Part shown: one piece after another, positions 61,101-64,000 of the stretch | Layout: every line of letters begins with the position of its first letter | How positions within the stretch are numbered: the first letter of the stretch is position 1 | Assembly (NCBI GenBank): GCA_019916065.1 | Contig: CM034241.1 | Coordinates: forward strand, 6,115,920-6,179,919 | Source: Vitellaria paradoxa | Taxonomy: Eukaryota > Streptophyta > Magnoliopsida > Ericales > Sapotaceae | Length of the DNA: 64,000 bases | Direction: 5' to 3' | The notes under the pieces: model-generated | What the model was told of the DNA's origin: nothing | Databases searched by the model: none | What the model saw: the letters and a program-made list of their open reading frames with translations, nothing else | Made by a program: the position numbers and the translations under genes

Positions 61101-61492
61101 TTTCAATGATTCCATTAGAACACGACGGTTTGATACTTCACAAGTATTTTTTATAAGTACTTCACAGGATCTGTATCACTTATTATGGTAGTATTTCAAT
61201 GAGCCCATTAGAACAAGACAGTTGACTTGAGATGCTACGATGATTGAAAATTAAAGTAAATTCATTCCAAGGTGCCATGTGAGAAAAGAAAAGTTAGGGG
61301 AAAAAGGTAATCAATTTACTACGCATCCTTACTAGCATGTGCCAATAGTAAATATTTGTTTCTTGATTAGTTTCTTGCAGAATCTTTGGATGTGATTCAA
61401 GATACTGATTGGGTGATTTCGCTGGGAAATGCTTTTGCCAGACAATATGAACTTTATACGACTGATGATGAGCATTCTGCAATACTTCACCG
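8990..61492 (+). CDS. SGR6: SGR6-like HEAT-repeat protein, 5' 23 exons (continues past window)
   Basis: Orthologue of Arabidopsis SHOOT GRAVITROPISM 6, related to animal MROH1; a long alpha-solenoid linked to vacuolar membrane dynamics and gravitropism. Exons: 8990-9032, 9199-9289, 9403-9457, 9563-9694, 12026-12097, 14322-14412, 14514-14609, 27243-27321, 27408-27471, 32159-32262, 32411-32516, 33379-33468, 51858-51935, 52178-52245, 52320-52419, 52515-52691, 53370-53459, 53630-53695, 53942-54040, 54136-54210, 56542-56601, 56833-56922, 61371-61492. All use GT-AG and every phase matches, giving 2,048 nt, 682 full codons, no stop. The start MASSSSGSS is the first ATG of the conserved frame. Landmarks: [14 protein letters not shown] (exons 3-4), [13 protein letters not shown] (5), [12 protein letters not shown] (8), [20 protein letters not shown] (10), LYKKDLDIT (11), [20 protein letters not shown] (13), [16 protein letters not shown] (16), [20 protein letters not shown] (17-18), [13 protein letters not shown] (21). 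Exon 23 ends in phase 2 at LLHR. No next exon is seen before 64,000. Family members are about 1,700 aa, so roughly 60% lies to the right. Confidence 0.9.
9302..9340. repeat. TC/TATC microsatellite in SGR6 intron 2
   Basis: A CT dinucleotide run passing into CTAT repeats, inside the 113-bp intron 2, 12 bp after the donor site. It supplies most of that intron's pyrimidines. Confidence 0.8.
9695..12025. other. SGR6 intron 4 (2.3 kb)
   Basis: Non-coding. It contains the hAT-like element at 10974-11583. The rest is AT-rich single-copy-looking sequence with homopolymer T runs and no supported gene. Confidence 0.8.
10974..11583. mobile_element. Non-autonomous hAT-type element, 610 bp (copy 1)
   Basis: Flanked by a perfect 8-bp duplication GTTTAAAA (10966-10973 and 11584-11591), the hallmark of hAT insertion. 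Terminal inverted repeats start CATGGTTTTAAAAACCGGAC on the left and CAATGTTTTAAAAACCGGAC on the other strand from the right. Both ends inside carry many CCGGTTCAACCGGTTGAACC-type palindromic words; the middle is AT-rich. No transposase is encoded. The copy at 23491-24191 has related ends. Confidence 0.85.
12899..13550. mobile_element. Harbinger-like MITE with a GC-rich core, 652 bp
   Basis: Flanked by TAA on both sides (12896-12898, 13551-13553). Inverted ends: GGTCCCGTTTGATGAAG on the left and GAGCCTGTTTGATAAAG on the other strand. Sub-terminal parts are repeats of AAAAACTGAAAAC type. The core, about 13070-13380, is a GC-rich array of CCACC / CGACCAC words. It keeps a 130-codon frame open (12991-13383), but the translation is low-complexity His/Pro/Ser/Thr and looks like repeat, not a gene. 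Confidence 0.7.
13561..13930. repeat. Tandem duplication of about 185 bp
   Basis: Two successive copies share CCTCCTCTTAT, GTTGTTAGACTTCTTA, AAAACCCCTATTGATATGAA and GCATATAGGAAGTA in the same order. The first is about 13561-13740 and the second about 13746-13930. They differ by scattered substitutions, so the duplication is not recent. It begins just beyond the right end of the MITE. Confidence 0.75.
17066..18797 (+). mobile_element. 1.73 kb TG..CA insertion, solo-LTR-like, inside LINE copy A
   Basis: Flanked by a 5-bp duplication GTGAT (17061-17065 and 18798-18802). It begins TGCTTGCTCG and ends TGCAATCA, as LTRs do. It interrupts ORF2 exactly: removing it and one GTGAT gives a continuous [12 protein letters not shown] frame, matching copy B. 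Near its left end is an ACCGCAAGTGCAGGGTGTC box, followed by GGATCGTGTCCACAGAGAG; I recall such words from plant LTR regions but cannot name the family. No coding frame is seen. A solo LTR left by recombination is the simplest reading; a small non-autonomous LTR element is the alternative. The orientation given follows that box and is a guess. Confidence 0.75.
18050..18620. repeat. Array of about 100-bp units rich in GGTTCGAAC
   Basis: Within the insertion, units repeat about every 100 bp. Each has a TTCTGTTGTTCTAACCAAGG-like word followed by palindromic TTCGAAC words, then TTAGTCAAATTTTG-like spacer. At least five units are visible (about 18160, 18261, 18361, 18459 and 18566). TTCGAAC occurs seven times. 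Divergence between units is moderate. Confidence 0.7.
18805..18858. repeat. 27-bp tandem duplication across the RT active site
   Basis: Two exact 27-bp copies (18805-18831, 18832-18858) within LINE copy A ORF2. Because 27 is a multiple of three, the protein reads [19 protein letters not shown], so the catalytic DD pair is present twice. It lies two bases from the duplicated target site of the 1.73 kb insertion. Confidence 0.9.
20929..23139 (-). pseudogene. LINE copy A ORF1 (DUF4283-type gag-like protein), broken
   Basis: ORF1 of plant L1 elements encodes an RNA-binding chaperone for the transposition particle. Frame pieces at 23139-22678, 22491-22189, 22118-21849 and 21960-20929 match copy B's ORF1 in order: [57 protein letters not shown], then the C-terminal [20 protein letters not shown]. 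The DUF4283 fold lies in the middle third. Several frame changes break it. The stop codon (20931-20929) is followed after one base by the ORF2 ATG. Confidence 0.85.
23491..24191. mobile_element. Non-autonomous hAT-type element, 701 bp (copy 2)
   Basis: Perfect 8-bp duplication CCAACATT at 23483-23490 and 24192-24199. Ends: CAGTGTTTTCAAACTTGGAC on the left and CAATGTTTTCAAACCTAGAC on the other strand from the right. The inner ends carry GGTTCAACCC / GGGTCGACTAGG words, which resemble diverged forms of the CCGGTTCAACC words of copy 1. Non-coding. Confidence 0.85.
24540..25640 (+). pseudogene. Decayed Ty3-gypsy pol (RT and RNase H)
   Basis: Translation in shifting frames gives [20 protein letters not shown], then [14 protein letters not shown] and VVYL (reverse transcriptase), followed by [33 protein letters not shown] (RNase H of gypsy pol) and a last [16 protein letters not shown] piece near 25530. 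Stops and frameshifts are frequent. No LTRs were found. It is an old fragment in sense orientation within intron 7. Confidence 0.85.
25700..27242. other. Non-coding remainder of intron 7
   Basis: No gene or recognisable element. The first 400 bp may still be worn retrotransposon sequence. The last 100 bp before 27243 are T-rich and end in TTTACAG, the acceptor of exon 8. Confidence 0.5.
28059..28122. repeat. (CT)n(CA)n microsatellite
   Basis: About 30 bp of CT repeats with two TTT interruptions, followed directly by about 20 CA units. Confidence 0.95.
28262..29263. mobile_element. AT-rich Harbinger-like element, 1.0 kb
   Basis: Flanked by TAG on both sides (28259-28261, 29264-29266). The left end GGAGCCGTTTAGTAACGCT and the right end on the other strand GGCCTCGGTCGGTAACGCT are inverted repeats with five mismatches. 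The inside, about 28430-29050, is an A/T-only array of roughly 60-80 bp units built on TATTTATTAAAAATAATTTA. No coding potential. Confidence 0.65.
29750..30250 (+). repeat. Imperfect tandem array, unit roughly 170 bp, three copies
   Basis: Each unit contains TAAGTCTATGGTAGATCATT-like and GTTATTGTTGGAGGTATTTGA-like words, then a T-rich spacer with CACATTAAAAA and, in two units, GAGGGATTGTTGGTGATTC. Diverged copies in reverse orientation flank the copia element at 45030-45227 and 50554-50625. Confidence 0.65.
30642..30673. repeat. Poly-T then poly-G tract
   Basis: About 14 T followed by about 17 G. Such tracts are unstable and error-prone in assembly. Confidence 0.85.
30785..31865 (-). mobile_element. 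5'-truncated L1 LINE tail (different subfamily)
   Basis: Flanked by a 17-bp duplication: GTGTGTACGACTGTATT (30768-30784) and GTGTGTACAGCTGTATT (31866-31882), differing at two bases. Minus-strand translation gives [38 protein letters not shown], then [13 protein letters not shown] and [17 protein letters not shown]. This is the C-terminal region and zinc-binding domain of L1 ORF2. Stops and frameshifts are present. It is a dead-on-arrival insertion. Confidence 0.85.
32517..33378. other. SGR6 intron 11 (862 bp)
   Basis: Holds three 44-bp tandem repeats (32782-32913), followed by a block beginning GGTGGACAGTAGGCGGGCTG, whose composition looks transposon-derived but which I could not classify. 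Confidence 0.7.
32782..32913. repeat. Three 44-bp tandem repeats
   Basis: Exact 44-bp period; each unit begins ATATGTCCTTTGTAATATAA and contains ACCACCTGTATTAACTCATT. Units differ at only one to three positions, so the amplification is recent. Confidence 0.95.
33660..37330. repeat. Unclassified repeat block, possibly a worn LTR element
   Basis: Both ends carry a word close to TTGGAGARTTAACTACCCA (about 33700 and 37255). Inside are a 13/10-codon minisatellite (34203-34610), an array of GGCTATCTTATGGATGC-like units (34640-35000) and a TGATTGGCGCC box at about 35319, like the primer-binding site of plant gypsy elements. No gag or pol was found. A non-autonomous LTR element is possible but unproven. 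Confidence 0.4.
34203..34610. repeat. Minisatellite of 39- and 30-bp units, open on both strands
   Basis: About nine units whose length changes are multiples of three, so reading frames persist on both strands (34171-34620 plus, 34634-34254 minus). Minus-strand units read like [13 protein letters not shown] and [11 protein letters not shown] see no gene context, signal or splice structure, so it is recorded as a repeat. Confidence 0.65.
37423..37750 (+). mobile_element. 5'-truncated RTE-type LINE tail
   Basis: Flanked by a 14-bp duplication TATGTTCATTGACC (37409-37422, 37751-37764). The frame 37484-37717 encodes the RTE ORF C-terminus: [39 protein letters not shown]. The 3' end is a run of TTGG-like repeats after CCCCACTTAGTGGGAAAAGG, typical of RTE, not a poly-A tail. 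Confidence 0.9.
38896..41001 (+). pseudogene. LINE copy B ORF1 (DUF4283-type), three in-frame stops
   Basis: One unbroken 702-codon frame interrupted only by TAG stops at 39646, 40456 and 40611. Order: [41 protein letters not shown], then [38 protein letters not shown] (DUF4283 region) and the C-terminal [20 protein letters not shown]. No CCHC knuckle was seen. Its stop TGA overlaps the ORF2 start as ATGA (40998-41001). Confidence 0.88.
40998..44501 (+). pseudogene. LINE copy B ORF2 (endonuclease, RT, zinc domain), broken 5' half
   Basis: Starts at the overlapping ATGA. The endonuclease (about 40998-41700) has SWNVRG, GGDFN, TWSN, SRLDRFL and an intact SDHFPL, but early stops at 41083 and near 41107, a frameshift near 41325 and a stop at 41405. 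RT pieces: 42084-42716 ([23 protein letters not shown]), a stop at 42714, then one long 576-codon frame, 42771-44501, with [24 protein letters not shown] and the C-terminal zinc-binding [19 protein letters not shown]. Not autonomous. Confidence 0.88.
45030..45227 (-). repeat. Reverse copy of the 29.75-30.25 kb repeat, left of copia
   Basis: Contains AAAATGATCCAGCATAGAC and CAGACCACCAACAATTCCTCA. These match the reverse complement of the array in intron 9. The copia element at 45233 begins within this repeat, and the repeat resumes at 50554. Confidence 0.65.
45233..45435 (+). repeat. 5' LTR of copia-1
   Basis: 203 bp. Contains a TATAAATA box (45362-45369), a doubled TTATCTTGGTTTATTTCC word and a CT-rich 3' part. 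Differs from the 3' LTR by three single-base indels and no substitutions that I can see. Confidence 0.92.
45470..46107 (+). other. GC-rich untranslated leader of copia-1
   Basis: Between the primer-binding site and gag. It starts with a run of about 18 A, then a GC-rich, CpG-rich stretch (45495-45730), followed by repeated TTGCTGATCTGGTT words. No gene. Confidence 0.7.
46108..50341 (+). pseudogene. copia-1 gag-pol, broken by three stops and two frameshifts
   Basis: Gag begins [12 protein letters not shown] (46108) and has a CCHC knuckle [14 protein letters not shown]. Protease: [13 protein letters not shown]. Integrase: zinc region [22 protein letters not shown], then [15 protein letters not shown] and [17 protein letters not shown]; the usual DNGTE box is altered to [51 protein letters not shown]. 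RNase [14 protein letters not shown] and [10 protein letters not shown]. In-frame stops lie at 47563, 47824 and 47878; frame changes lie near 49664 and 49926. The rest is open, so decay is slight. Confidence 0.92.
50349..50548 (+). repeat. 3' LTR of copia-1
   Basis: 200 bp; TATAAATA at 50477-50484. Ends TTTTTCAACT immediately before the ACCTC duplication. Confidence 0.92.
50597..51400 (-). mobile_element. 5'-truncated RTE-type LINE, antisense
   Basis: The minus frame 51378-50863 encodes RTE reverse transcriptase C-terminal sequence: [41 protein letters not shown] and [20 protein letters not shown]. Downstream it continues into the same tail as 37423-37750 (RRCPAEAPV-like, then CCTAGTGGGAAAAGGC). 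The left border near 50597-50625 has TTGG repeats on the minus strand; the right border runs into ACTAAA repeats. A duplication could not be fixed. Confidence 0.85.
51395..51480. repeat. (ACTAAA)n and poly-A tract
   Basis: Four ACTAAA-type units followed by an AT-rich stretch and about 19 A. Lies at the 5' edge of the RTE fragment. Confidence 0.8.
52760..52985 (-). other. Plastid DNA insertion (NUPT) in intron 16
   Basis: The trnI-CAU gene plus flanks that I recognise from the plastid rpl23-trnI-ycf2 region (for example TTCTTGGATGTCCCATTGG on one side, TTAGCGGGGGAC and TTGACCTGACC on the other). Outer limits are approximate. It lies inside the 678-bp intron between exons 16 and 17. Confidence 0.75.
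52862..52935 (-). tRNA. trnI-CAU: Plastid-derived trnI-CAU (nuclear copy, probably not functional)
   Basis: 74 nt. Acceptor arms GCATCCA and TGGATGC pair. The anticodon loop is CTCATAA, with CAU, which in plastids is modified to decode AUA as isoleucine. The T-loop is TTCAATT with G-U pairs in its stem. One D-arm base differs from the plastid form I remember (CATCGC instead of CATGGC). In the nucleus it would be a plastid relic without the modifying context. Confidence 0.85.
54211..56541. other. SGR6 intron 20 (2.3 kb)
   Basis: AT-rich with a 22-T tract near 54670. No recognisable transposon. The last 330 bp are a tandem duplication that runs to the exon 21 acceptor (see 56211-56541). Confidence 0.75.
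56211..56541. repeat. Tandem duplication of about 170 bp abutting exon 21
   Basis: Two copies share CTTGCATAATATGATYCTGA, AGACCAAATTTC, TTTGTTTTCAGC and ATAAGTGAGC-like words in order. The first runs about 56211-56382 and the second about 56383-56541. The second copy supplies the branch region and acceptor of exon 21. Divergence is about 20-25% by eye. Confidence 0.75.
57115..57305 (+). repeat. 5' LTR of copia-2
   Basis: 191 bp; contains TATAAATACAATATGAGGG. Differs from the 3' LTR by roughly ten substitutions and small indels by eye. Confidence 0.88.
57898..60830 (+). pseudogene. copia-2 gag-pol remnant, RT region deleted
   Basis: Gag: [20 protein letters not shown] at 57898, [15 protein letters not shown], then [20 protein letters not shown]. 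Gag is followed by a worn CCHC region, protease remnant ([13 protein letters not shown], catalytic Asp lost), integrase ([31 protein letters not shown]) and then a jump from [10 protein letters not shown] directly to [20 protein letters not shown]. This removes the RT catalytic core (YVDD) near 60115-60165. RNase H words continue to 60790. Many stops and frameshifts. Confidence 0.9.
59848..59922. repeat. 37-bp tandem duplication in copia-2 integrase
   Basis: GGGATGCTGTCTTGACTGCA and the following TGYTATCTTATTAATC occur twice in a row with one or two differences. It duplicates the [11 protein letters not shown] coding words and shifts the frame. Confidence 0.85.
60845..61034 (+). repeat. 3' LTR of copia-2
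   Basis: 190 bp; begins TGTTAGAATCTTTGAAATTC and ends TTTTCAACT before GAGGT. Confidence 0.88.
61050..61225. repeat. Tandem duplication of about 85 bp beside copia-2
   Basis: ACTTATTATGGTAGTATTTC followed by AATGAKYCCATTAGAACA occurs twice (about 61073 and 61177). It lies between the copia-2 right duplication and exon 23. Confidence 0.8.
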
Positions 61493-62653
61493 GTATTAAT
61501 GCGTTGAATTTTGTTTGAATAACTACTCTTTTACTCTGATGTTTGAAAATCCAAAAAAAAAAAAGGGAAAAAAAAAGGAAATTGAGGAAAGCTTTTTCCT
61601 GTTGAAGATATGAATACTAGAAAAAAAAAGAAAAAAAATGTTTAGATGATAGTGTTCATACTGAATTGTTGGCTAACCTGGCTTGTTATTCTATTTTACG
61701 TTGTCCCAAGTCTACCCTCTAATTGTAATGCTTAATTTCTTTATGTTGGATGAATCCTGAATACATAGTAACACAACAAAAGAGTGCACTTGAATGAGGA
61801 ATTTTGATGAAGATATATGTGAAATGTAGTGAAATGGTGGACTTGAATGAGGAAATTATGAAGAAGATATATATAAAATGAAGGCATTGAAATACACAAT
61901 TTAGAATCCCAAGTTTAAAAATGGTTATTTGGTAAAAATCAATAAACTTCTTCCTTATTTTCTTTTAAATTATCTGACCCAAGGGTCCCAAAAAATAAGT
62001 TTTGTGAATCCTTCAATTTTTTTGTTATTTATTTATTTATTTTTTTGGGGTGGGGGGTTGGGAGGTTTGGGCTTTTTTGCTTGCTCTTTTGTTTTTGTTT
62101 TCGTTTTGTTTTTGGTATATACTTGGATAGAAAGCGTATACGGCATCTTGTATACCATTGCACTAGGTTATGCATCCTTGGAGGCCTTCTCTTGTTAATA
62201 ATTTTTTATGTTTTACTGATCAAAAAAATATTTTTTAATGGGTATTCTACTGTAAGAAACGACTGAGTCACTTCCTCTCTTTTCTTTTTGATATTAGCTC
62301 AAATAAATAGTTGTAGGCTAATGTGAATATCGAAACACATTAGTAACGGCTGTACCAATCTGGTAAAGAATAAGGGAAAAAAACAAATGAAAAACTTTAG
62401 GAATCTATTATGAGTGGTGCTTTTGGCTCAATGACTTCAACTTGTGGCTTTAGTGGTTGGTGGCTAAAGCGGGCAGAGGTCAGCTTTGCCTCTTGTTTGT
62501 GCCAGAGGTTTTGGAGAGTTTGAAAGAACTCTTTGGCAATCTGGGATGTGAATAATGTATTGATGTCAACTTTATGCTGGGTGGCACTGCTAAGTGATTA
62601 TCTGCTTATGCTTCTTGTCTAACCTTGCAGGTCAAAAAAACCTTTGGTTGTGT

Positions 62654-62656
<3 letters not shown>

Positions 62657-62697
<41 letters not shown>

Positions 62698-62701
62698 AAA
62701 A
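62657..62701. repeat. Poly-C then poly-A tract
   Basis: About 31 C, a G, then about 13 A. Likely variable in length and error-prone in assembly. Confidence 0.9.
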
Positions 62702-63689
62702 GAACTTTGGTTTAAGAGTTATTGGCCTTGGGGCTGTAGCCTAGTTACTTTTATACCTGTCAACTTATTTTAAGATTAGCAATCAATTGCTTTAGGTGGG
62801 TCTGCCTTGAACTTGGTGAGGCACCCCTGGAAATAGCTTCCTCTTCTCTCTCTCCCACCCCCTGTGCTATGACTTCCTCTCTGCTCTCAAACAGGTTTAT
62901 CTCTCAATCTTGAAGAAACAAACCTTCTCTCTAAGGCAGCACTACAGAATATGCATTAAGGATTCGACTGGGCTGGCTCAAATAAAAGATTAGGTTTTTG
63001 AACCTGATGTAGATCAATTGACATACATGTGTATATATATATATATAATGAATGGAAACCAATTGTTTTTGTTTAAGGATGCCAAAAGACTAGAATTAAC
63101 TAAATGGTTTGACACCCTAATATGGTTGTCTATGCTTTGTATTTATACTAGTAGTAATCCAATACAAAGTAGGAACATGAGAAAACTATATAATCTTGGC
63201 TTCTTTTCCTATCATTTATAGATTGAATTTCTTGTATGCAATGCACCTCAAAACACTAATGTAGTTGTTGCTCTTTTCAATAGAAGCTAAAATTCTTTAT
63301 TTCCCTTGGGGTAACTAAGGAAGTAAGCTTTCCAAGTCCTTACACCCTTGAGGCCATCATGGCACAAGGAAGTAGCAATCCGGGTGAAAGAATGTGGCTC
63401 CATACCGGATAGATCTTAGGTATGGATTGATCATTTGAACTAAACGAGAAATGAAGGCATCCCTTACTCCATTCCTTCCTAAGATGGGGAAGGAATGGTT
63501 GGGATGGGCGGAAAGCTGCTGCACCTAAGGGAGTGCAGCATTTTCCGCTTGAGTTTGGAAAACATGTGAGTTTGGAAATTGAAGAGCGGAACGTGCCAAA
63601 AACATGTGGTAAATATCATGCCCAAAGTTCATTGGAATCTCTATTTCGAACAAGAGTTGCTATGAAATCTGATGGTTGATGTTGGAAAA

Positions 63690-64000
63690 GGAAGTAATGG
63701 CTATGAAATATATTAAAATGATCAAGGACATGTATGACAGACCAATTAGTGGCCTAAGATTGGTGGTGATACAAATTTTCAATTACAATTGGTCTGTAGA
63801 AGGATTTGCTTTAGACCCTGATTTTTACTTTGGTTATAGATGAACTTAGTAAACATATTAAAGTGATGAAGACTTGTATGATATAGTAGTTACTAACGTA
63901 AGGATTGTCAGCGGTTATACAAGTGATTTTTCAATTACAATTGGTTTGTACCTAGGACATGGTTTAAATTTTCCCTCATCCTTTTCACTTTGATAATGGA
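63690..64000 (+). pseudogene. RTE-type LINE reverse-transcriptase remnant, duplicated
   Basis: Two consecutive worn copies (about 63705-63853 and 63854-64000) of the segment that in RTE RT reads like IKDMYD..V..VGGDT..F.I.IGLHQGSALSP. In the first copy TATATTAAAATGATCAAGGA and GGTGGTGATACAAATTTTCA are recognisable; the second has AAAGTGATGAAGACTTGTAT and TTTTCAATTACAATTGG. Frame is lost. Confidence 0.65.

Larger units (their letters stand above)
56923..61370. other. SGR6 intron 22 (4.4 kb)
   Basis: Contains copia-2 (57115-61034), followed by a tandem duplication (about 61050-61225). Donor AGT|GTAAGT and acceptor GATTAG|TTTC. Confidence 0.8.
61493..64000. other. Start of SGR6 intron 23 (runs off the window)
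   Basis: No sequence matching the next conserved SGR6 segment was found up to 64,000, so this intron is at least 2.5 kb. It holds a poly-C/poly-A tract and an RTE remnant at the right end. The stretch 61500-62640 shows no gene. Confidence 0.75.

Noticed and set aside
1..64000. CRISPR array, operon or bacterial defence system
   Set aside because: All tandem repeats lack the regular direct-repeat and unique-spacer layout, and the gene content is entirely plant.

Overview
This is plant nuclear DNA. It is AT-rich, has GT-AG introns, and carries an alpha-expansin gene, a SHOOT GRAVITROPISM 6 (SGR6)-like HEAT-repeat gene, plant L1 and RTE LINEs, Ty1-copia and Ty3-gypsy sequence, hAT- and Harbinger-like non-autonomous transposons and a piece of plastid DNA. 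The species cannot be fixed from the window. The very long introns fit an angiosperm with a moderately large, transposon-rich genome.

Layout. At 1.6-5.0 kb on the minus strand lies a complete three-exon alpha-expansin (288 aa). At 5-9 kb is a non-coding spacer between two divergently transcribed genes, with small transposon relics. From 8,990 to beyond the right edge on the plus strand runs one gene, an SGR6-like protein of many HEAT repeats. Twenty-three exons (2,048 coding nt, about 683 residues, perhaps 40% of the protein) fit together in frame with standard splice sites. They occupy 52.5 kb because three introns are swollen by transposons.

Intron 7 (12.6 kb) holds an antisense L1 LINE with a 1.73 kb TG..CA insertion inside it, a non-autonomous hAT copy and a rotted gypsy pol. 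Intron 9 (4.7 kb) holds a 1 kb AT-rich transposon and a truncated L1 tail. Intron 12 (18.4 kb) holds an unclassified repeat block with a coding-type minisatellite, two RTE tails, a second L1 of the same family as the first but in sense orientation, and a young-looking Ty1-copia element. Intron 16 holds plastid DNA with trnI-CAU. Intron 22 (4.4 kb) holds an older, deleted copia element related to the first. Nearly all insertions have target-site duplications that can be read directly, so insertion order and boundaries can be set.

I found no bacterial-type system, operon or CRISPR array. The most informative observations are the matching non-canonical TG..CT LTR ends of both copia elements, two hAT relatives with clean 8-bp duplications, a copia element with almost identical LTRs but broken coding frames, an in-frame 13/10-codon minisatellite open on both strands, and a repeat family split by the copia insertion.
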